A stretch of DNA of 64,000 nucleotides from Vulcanimicrobiota bacterium (GTDB taxonomy: Bacteria > Vulcanimicrobiota > Xenobia > Xenobiales > Xenobiaceae): the NCBI GenBank assembly GCA_944322965.1, contig CALUQR010000004.1, positions 206,214 to 270,213 on the forward strand. The letters run 5' to 3'. Within the stretch, counting starts at the first letter, position 1. Each line of letters starts with the position of its first letter. The notes under the pieces were generated by a model. That model was not told the origin of the DNA, did not search any database, and saw only the letters and a program-made list of their open reading frames with translations. A program made the translations under genes and the position numbers. This document shows, piece after piece, positions 60,084-64,000 of the stretch.

Positions 60084-62087
60084 TTACCCCTTAAGATCGA
60101 GTAGCGGCCCTATCTCTTCCAGCTCCTCATCCTCCCAGGCCTGCCCCTCCTCTACTACTTGCTGGTAATATAACTCTAAGCGCTCGCCCTCTGCTTGCAA
60201 GGAGCTCAGCTCCTCCTCCCTAAAGTCTAAGCGCTCCTCTTCCTCTTGCAAGCGGCTCTCTCCGACGCGCTCCTGGCGCTGGGCCCCTTGTTCTTGGACT
60301 TGGGCGCTCTGCGCCCACTCTTGGGCTATCTCTTGGCGCTCCTTATCGCCTACTAAGAGCTGTTGGCGGCCCGCTTCCTCGATCTGCAGCTGGTTATATT
60401 GGCTCTCTTGCTCCTGTTGGTAGTGGACGGATTGGACGGCCTCCTCCCCTAAGACGGTCAGTTCCTCGTGCAGTCCATCCGCGCGGGCTTGGGCCTTTTG
60501 GGACTCTTCCTGCAAGCGCGCTTGCTCCTCTTGGGCCTGGCGCAGCTCTTCTAGGGCCTCCATCAGGGCCTGGGAATTGAGCGGAGACGAATCCCCCGAG
60601 GCGGGCATAAGTCCCCCCTCCTCCTGAGTTTGGGCGGGAGGCTGGGCGGCCGGCTGGGAGTTGCCAGCTGCGGATGAGTCCATAAGCTGAGTTCCGTTCT
60701 CCTGCAAGATGCGCAAGACTTCTTCCTTAGCTTCTAAGAGGCGCTCATTGGCCATATAGAGGTCGGACTGGAGGGCCTGGGCCTCGCTCTGGGCGCTCTG
60801 CCACTCCGCCTCGAGGGAGACGTACTCGGAATCTAAATCTCGGGCCATATCGTAGACTATCTGGGCTCTATTGTGAGCGTACTCCAGAGAGCCCGCTCCG
60901 CCCTGGATCTCCTCCCAGCGCTGGTCTACCTGGTCTTGGGCGCTCTGCAACTCGCTTTGGGCGCTCTGAGCTTGATCCTGGGCTTGGCTCAACTCCCCTT
61001 GGGCCGTGCGCTGCTTCTCTTGGGCCTGGGCTACTTTAGACGCTTGCAACTCGCGCTTATCCCGTTCCTCTTGCTCTAACTGGGAGCGGGTGGAGCCTAT
61101 CTCCTGACCTAAACCTTCAATCTCCTGTTGCAAACCTTGCCACAAGATGTGCACGGCCTGCAATTGTAAATTGACCCCCTGTAACTCCTGCTGCAGAGCT
61201 TGATAGCGCCCCTCATCCCCCGAGAGGCGGGCCTCCTCTACCTCTTGGCGGAGCTCCTTTTGACGCTCCTCTAAACGCTGGCGCTCCTCTAAGCGTTGCT
61301 GCTGTTCCCGCTGCAGACCTTCTAAACGCTGCTCCTGGCTCTCTAAGCGCTGGCGGGTAGTAGCCTCCTTCCCTTCCTGGGAACCGGAGGCCTGGACTTG
61401 GGCCAATTCCTCATTGGCCCTCTGGACCTGCGCTTGGCCCTCCTCTACCTCCTCTTGGCGTTGGCGCGTATTTAAGTTTAATTGGGCCACCTTCACTTGG
61501 CGATCAGCTACGCTCTTAACGCTAGTACTGCGCTGGACCCCCAAATCGACGGAGCTGACCGAATCCAGCTCCGCGTAGACCTCCTGGAGCTTATCGCTCT
61601 GGAAATCGCCAAAAGAGGCGCCCATCTTATCCAGCATGACGCCCGCCTCTTGAGAATAGGGATTTTCAGAGCGCTTTTGGCTATCGCTCACACCTTCCGC
61701 CAGCGGCCCCGCTTCGGGTTGGGGCTCGGCTTCTACGGTCTCCGCATTGGCGATGCGGCGCGAACGGCGGCGCGAAGACCCCTCTTCCCGGTCCTCGCGC
61801 TCTTCAGGGCGCTCCTCCTCTTCCCAACCCTCTTCCTCTAATTCAAGATCCTCTTCTAATTCGTAATCGCCCTCTAAATCGGAGGACTCCTCCAAACTCT
61901 CCAACTCCTCTTCGGCCTCTAACTCAGCCCAAGGATCCTCTAAACCGCTAGCCTCAAAGCGATCGCCCTTAACTTCGGGCTCTTCAGCCGGTAAAGTCTG
62001 GGCCGAGGCCGGACCGCGCCCATCTACCTTGCCGCCGCGCTGTTGCTGGGCCAAAATGGATAAATTAGAGACCGCATCTAAATTCAT
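60084..62087 (-). CDS. Glu/Gln-rich coiled-coil protein, no signal peptide
   Basis: The 667-residue protein starts MNLDAVSNLSILAQQQRGGK, with an AGGAGT Shine-Dalgarno. Residues 40-115 are extremely acidic (about half Glu/Asp). A basic RRRSRR patch follows. About 190-400 and 490-640 are almost continuous heptad-type coiled coils of Gln, Glu, Arg and Leu (RLEERQRLEERQKELRQEVE). A Pro-rich break lies near 475. No catalytic domain is recognised. Its coiled-coil style is like that of the lysin-like gene upstream. The lack of a signal peptide with a MN-polar N-terminus recalls secreted substrates of non-Sec systems, but that is speculation. Confidence 0.65.
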   Translation of the reverse strand: MNLDAVSNLSILAQQQRGGKVDGRGPASAQTLPAEEPEVKGDRFEASGLEDPWAELEAEEELESLEESSDLEGDYELEEDLELEEEGWEEEERPEEREDREEGSSRRRSRRIANAETVEAEPQPEAGPLAEGVSDSQKRSENPYSQEAGVMLDKMGASFGDFQSDKLQEVYAELDSVSSVDLGVQRSTSVKSVADRQVKVAQLNLNTRQRQEEVEEGQAQVQRANEELAQVQASGSQEGKEATTRQRLESQEQRLEGLQREQQQRLEERQRLEERQKELRQEVEEARLSGDEGRYQALQQELQGVNLQLQAVHILWQGLQQEIEGLGQEIGSTRSQLEQEERDKRELQASKVAQAQEKQRTAQGELSQAQDQAQSAQSELQSAQDQVDQRWEEIQGGAGSLEYAHNRAQIVYDMARDLDSEYVSLEAEWQSAQSEAQALQSDLYMANERLLEAKEEVLRILQENGTQLMDSSAAGNSQPAAQPPAQTQEEGGLMPASGDSSPLNSQALMEALEELRQAQEEQARLQEESQKAQARADGLHEELTVLGEEAVQSVHYQQEQESQYNQLQIEEAGRQQLLVGDKERQEIAQEWAQSAQVQEQGAQRQERVGESRLQEEEERLDFREEELSSLQAEGERLELYYQQVVEEGQAWEDEELEEIGPLLDLKG

Positions 62088-62218
62088 CTCCAGACTCCTT
62101 TCCCATCGTAAGATTATATTTTTATATCTATTGAGTTATATTTAACTTTTTCTAAGAGTCATTTTACCTTCAATATACCGTATTTTGCTTTGCTATCTAG
62201 TCTTAAAGGGGACAAAAT
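62088..62218 (-). other. AT-rich leader upstream of the coiled-coil gene
   Basis: This strongly AT-rich stretch contains several TATA-like hexamers on the minus strand, including TATAAT near the gene. None is well paired with a -35, so a promoter is likely but not placed. Confidence 0.4.
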
Positions 62219-62263
62219 AATTCCCCGTTGCGAGAGCCTCCCAGGCTCTCGCAACGGGGAATT
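62213..62263 (-). terminator. Terminator of the glucosaminidase/CHAP gene
   Basis: A perfect 21-bp stem (62219-62239 with 62243-62263) has a CCC loop and is followed on the minus strand by ATTTTGT. Confidence 0.85.
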
Positions 62264-62300
62264 ACCCTTTAGTTATTGCTCTTAGAAGTTAGAAGCCCAG

Positions 62301-64000
62301 CTAACGGGCGGGTTGGAAGACGCGGAAGGTAGTCCCATATCCTTGGGTCATAGGCCGAATGACGTCGGAGGCCTCGCGCCCGTCGCCCAGGGAGACTAAG
62401 ATGTGGCCGTGGGGGTGGCCGTTACCTTGGTCCCAAACGACGACGCAACCGGCGGGCAGATTGACTAAATCCTCTTCCGTCAGGCCGGTCACCTCTTCGA
62501 AGTTTTCGTTTTGGGCCAACTGGTCGGCGGCCATATAGGCGCTACCGCCCCACAATTCGCCGCCGCCCTGGCGGGCGATGGCCTCGGCCACGTACTTATA
62601 ACACCAACCTCCGGAGCCAGTGGCGTTAGCTTCCGCGTCTCGGGCCAAGTCTAAGCCCCACTGGGTCTGCTCTAAGCGGCCCACTCCGCTCTTAGCGCCC
62701 GGGCAATTCTCCACCATGTAGGGATTGACCATATCGGAGTAGATACTCTTGACCCCGTTGGCCCAGTTGGAGTCGGTAGCCCAACTCTTACCTACGGCGT
62801 CGATCTGCTTCCCTAAGGGATCCTCAGAAGAAGAGCCATTCTCAGCCCGCAAGTTGGCAAAGGTCTCGGCGCCCGCCCGGATCTGATTTACAAAGCCGGC
62901 GTAGGCGGGGTTCTCAATGGCATTATTGGGATTAGAGTCGTAGGCGCCTACGCCCAACATACCGTCTAAGGCTAAGCCTTGCGTGCCCCATTGGGTCTCC
63001 TGGCCGGCAATGGCCACTAAGACTAAGGGATCGACGTCAAACTCTTTACCGGCCTCCACAAAGACCTGGCCTGCGCCCTCGGGGGCGGGGGAGCCCTTAG
63101 CCTCTAAGAAGGAGTCGATAGCCGTAGCTACCGCTTCGTCGGAACAGGCGGAGAGGTCGACCTCGCGCACGCCCGGACTGACATTGGAGCCGCTGACCCC
63201 ACCGCCGCCGCTAGCGCCGCTGGCGCCGCCTACGGAACCGCCGCCCGAGCTACCGCCTGAGCTGCCGCCCGGACCGCCCGCGCTGCCCGTGGGAGAGGCG
63301 TTGCGCTGCATAGCGTCCTGGAAGCTATTCATCATATTGTCGTAGTCGCGCTGAGCCTGCTCTAAGGGGTTCTTAGCCTCCTGGCTCTGCTGGTTAGCTT
63401 GGCCGGCCTTCTCGTGGCTCTCTTCTAACTCTTGCTCGCCCTGAGCGGCTTCAGAAGCCTTAGTATCGCTCGCACTCTGAGCCTCGTCGGCCTTAGTCTG
63501 AGCGGCTTGGGCGCCCTCCTCGGCCTGGCCTACTTCCTCTTCCGCACCCTGGGCCGCCTCTTGATCCTGGGCGGCTACCTCTTCCTTCTGCTGGGCCTCC
63601 TGGGCGGCTTGCTCTTCTTCGCCGGTCAGAGACTGGACTAAGCCTTCAATAGTCTGGGCGTTCTGCTCCGCCTCTTGGGCCTCTCGCTCCGCCTGCTGAG
63701 CCTTAGCCTCGGCGGCCGCGACCCTAGCATTGGCGGCGTCGATAGCCTCTTGGTCGGGGACTTCCTTCTGCTCTCCTTCCTCTTCTACGCTCTTAGTCTT
63801 AGACTGGGCGGCTTGGGCCTCAGCTTGGGCCTGGGCCAACTCGCTCTGGGCTTGGGTGGCTGCCTCCCGCTTAGCGTCGGCCGCCGTCCTAGCATTCTGG
63901 GCCTGATCTTGGAGCTCTTGCAGAGCCTCGGCCTTAGCCTGGGCCTCCTCTTGGGAAACTTGGGCCTGGGCCTGAGAATCCTGGGCTTGGGCTTGGCTGG
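62301..64000 (-). CDS. Modular wall hydrolase: coiled coil, glucosaminidase-like domain and CHAP domain (5' partial)
   Basis: The frame stays open to the window edge, so the N-terminus is missing. The visible first third is Ala/Gln/Glu coiled coil. A Ser/Gly linker (around SGGSSGGGSVGGASGASGG) follows, then a lysozyme-like domain with FVEAGKEFDVDPLVLVAIAG, QETQWGTQGLALDGMLGVG and a QIDAVGKSWAT end. This resembles bacterial endo-beta-N-acetylglucosaminidases that cleave peptidoglycan glycan strands; the Glu in GQETQ fits the catalytic position. The C-terminal 110 residues repeat the CHAP-like domain of the 9.0-kb gene (GGWCYKYVAEA, HGHILVSLGDGREASDVIRP). Such a fusion could cut both glycan and peptide bonds. 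No signal peptide can be judged. Confidence 0.8.
   Translation of the reverse strand, partial: SQAQAQDSQAQAQVSQEEAQAKAEALQELQDQAQNARTAADAKREAATQAQSELAQAQAEAQAAQSKTKSVEEEGEQKEVPDQEAIDAANARVAAAEAKAQQAEREAQEAEQNAQTIEGLVQSLTGEEEQAAQEAQQKEEVAAQDQEAAQGAEEEVGQAEEGAQAAQTKADEAQSASDTKASEAAQGEQELEESHEKAGQANQQSQEAKNPLEQAQRDYDNMMNSFQDAMQRNASPTGSAGGPGGSSGGSSGGGSVGGASGASGGGGVSGSNVSPGVREVDLSACSDEAVATAIDSFLEAKGSPAPEGAGQVFVEAGKEFDVDPLVLVAIAGQETQWGTQGLALDGMLGVGAYDSNPNNAIENPAYAGFVNQIRAGAETFANLRAENGSSSEDPLGKQIDAVGKSWATDSNWANGVKSIYSDMVNPYMVENCPGAKSGVGRLEQTQWGLDLARDAEANATGSGGWCYKYVAEAIARQGGGELWGGSAYMAADQLAQNENFEEVTGLTEEDLVNLPAGCVVVWDQGNGHPHGHILVSLGDGREASDVIRPMTQGYGTTFRVFQPAR

Overview
The window is chromosomal DNA from a GC-rich, diderm (Gram-negative type) bacterium. 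Evidence for two membranes is a complete TolC/RND/adaptor efflux operon, an RseP site-2 protease, several lipoprotein signal peptides and a type IV pilin-like protein. The housekeeping genes (alaS, rpsT, rpmF, dapD/dapE, dxr, cdsA, murB, recG, clpB, upp) are intact. Leucine TTA codons are very frequent in spite of the GC content, and TTG or GTG starts are common. I cannot assign a phylum from sequence alone. Gene order suggests a poorly sampled diderm lineage rather than a Proteobacterium. No rRNA, tRNA or CRISPR array was seen.

Layout. 1-9 kb: the end of a DegT-type aminotransferase carrying a long Pro-rich tail, a zinc-ribbon protein, tsaC, a DUF2760/Hsp70 pair, a second DegT aminotransferase and a heparinase II/III-like protein. 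9-11 kb: two paralogous proteins without signal peptides, sharing an N-terminal module and ending in CHAP-like cell-wall peptidase domains. 11.4-17.8 kb: a repeat lipoprotein, two coupled small membrane proteins, then the lipid/isoprenoid block cdsA-dxr-rseP-pssA. 17.9-22.4 kb: a GT4 glycosyltransferase, a squalene/phytoene synthase coupled to a PGM1-type ATP-grasp ligase, and a PduO-type adenosyltransferase. 22.5-35.6 kb: rpsT, dapD-dapE-alaS, a large protein of unknown function, murB-recG-rsmD-GTPase and a lipoprotein. 35.7-38.9 kb: DUF177-rpmF-fabG-acpP, folA and a pilin-like protein. 39-46.5 kb: clpB, upp, a glutaredoxin, a two-component system and an AlkD-type repair protein. 46.5-54 kb: TetR-TolC-RND-adaptor efflux operon with a recognisable promoter/operator. 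54.0-54.8 kb: an AT-richer patch with a 285-bp near-identical direct duplication. 54.9-56.6 kb: a NifU-like scaffold and GGGtGRT protein pair. 56.8-64 kb: a giant Ig-like lipoprotein, a Glu/Gln-rich coiled-coil protein and the 3' part of a coiled-coil, glucosaminidase-like and CHAP protein.

The most interesting thread is the set of signal-peptide-less, modular cell-wall hydrolases. Genes at 9.0 kb and 10.1 kb share an N-terminal module with an almost invariant 50-residue helical block. The 9.0-kb gene and the 62-kb gene share an almost identical C-terminal peptidase domain. The 62-kb gene adds a lysozyme-like domain and long Ala/Gln coiled coils like those of its neighbour at 60 kb. This pattern suggests modular effectors or wall-remodelling enzymes exported by an unidentified route. 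The secretion machinery is not in this window.
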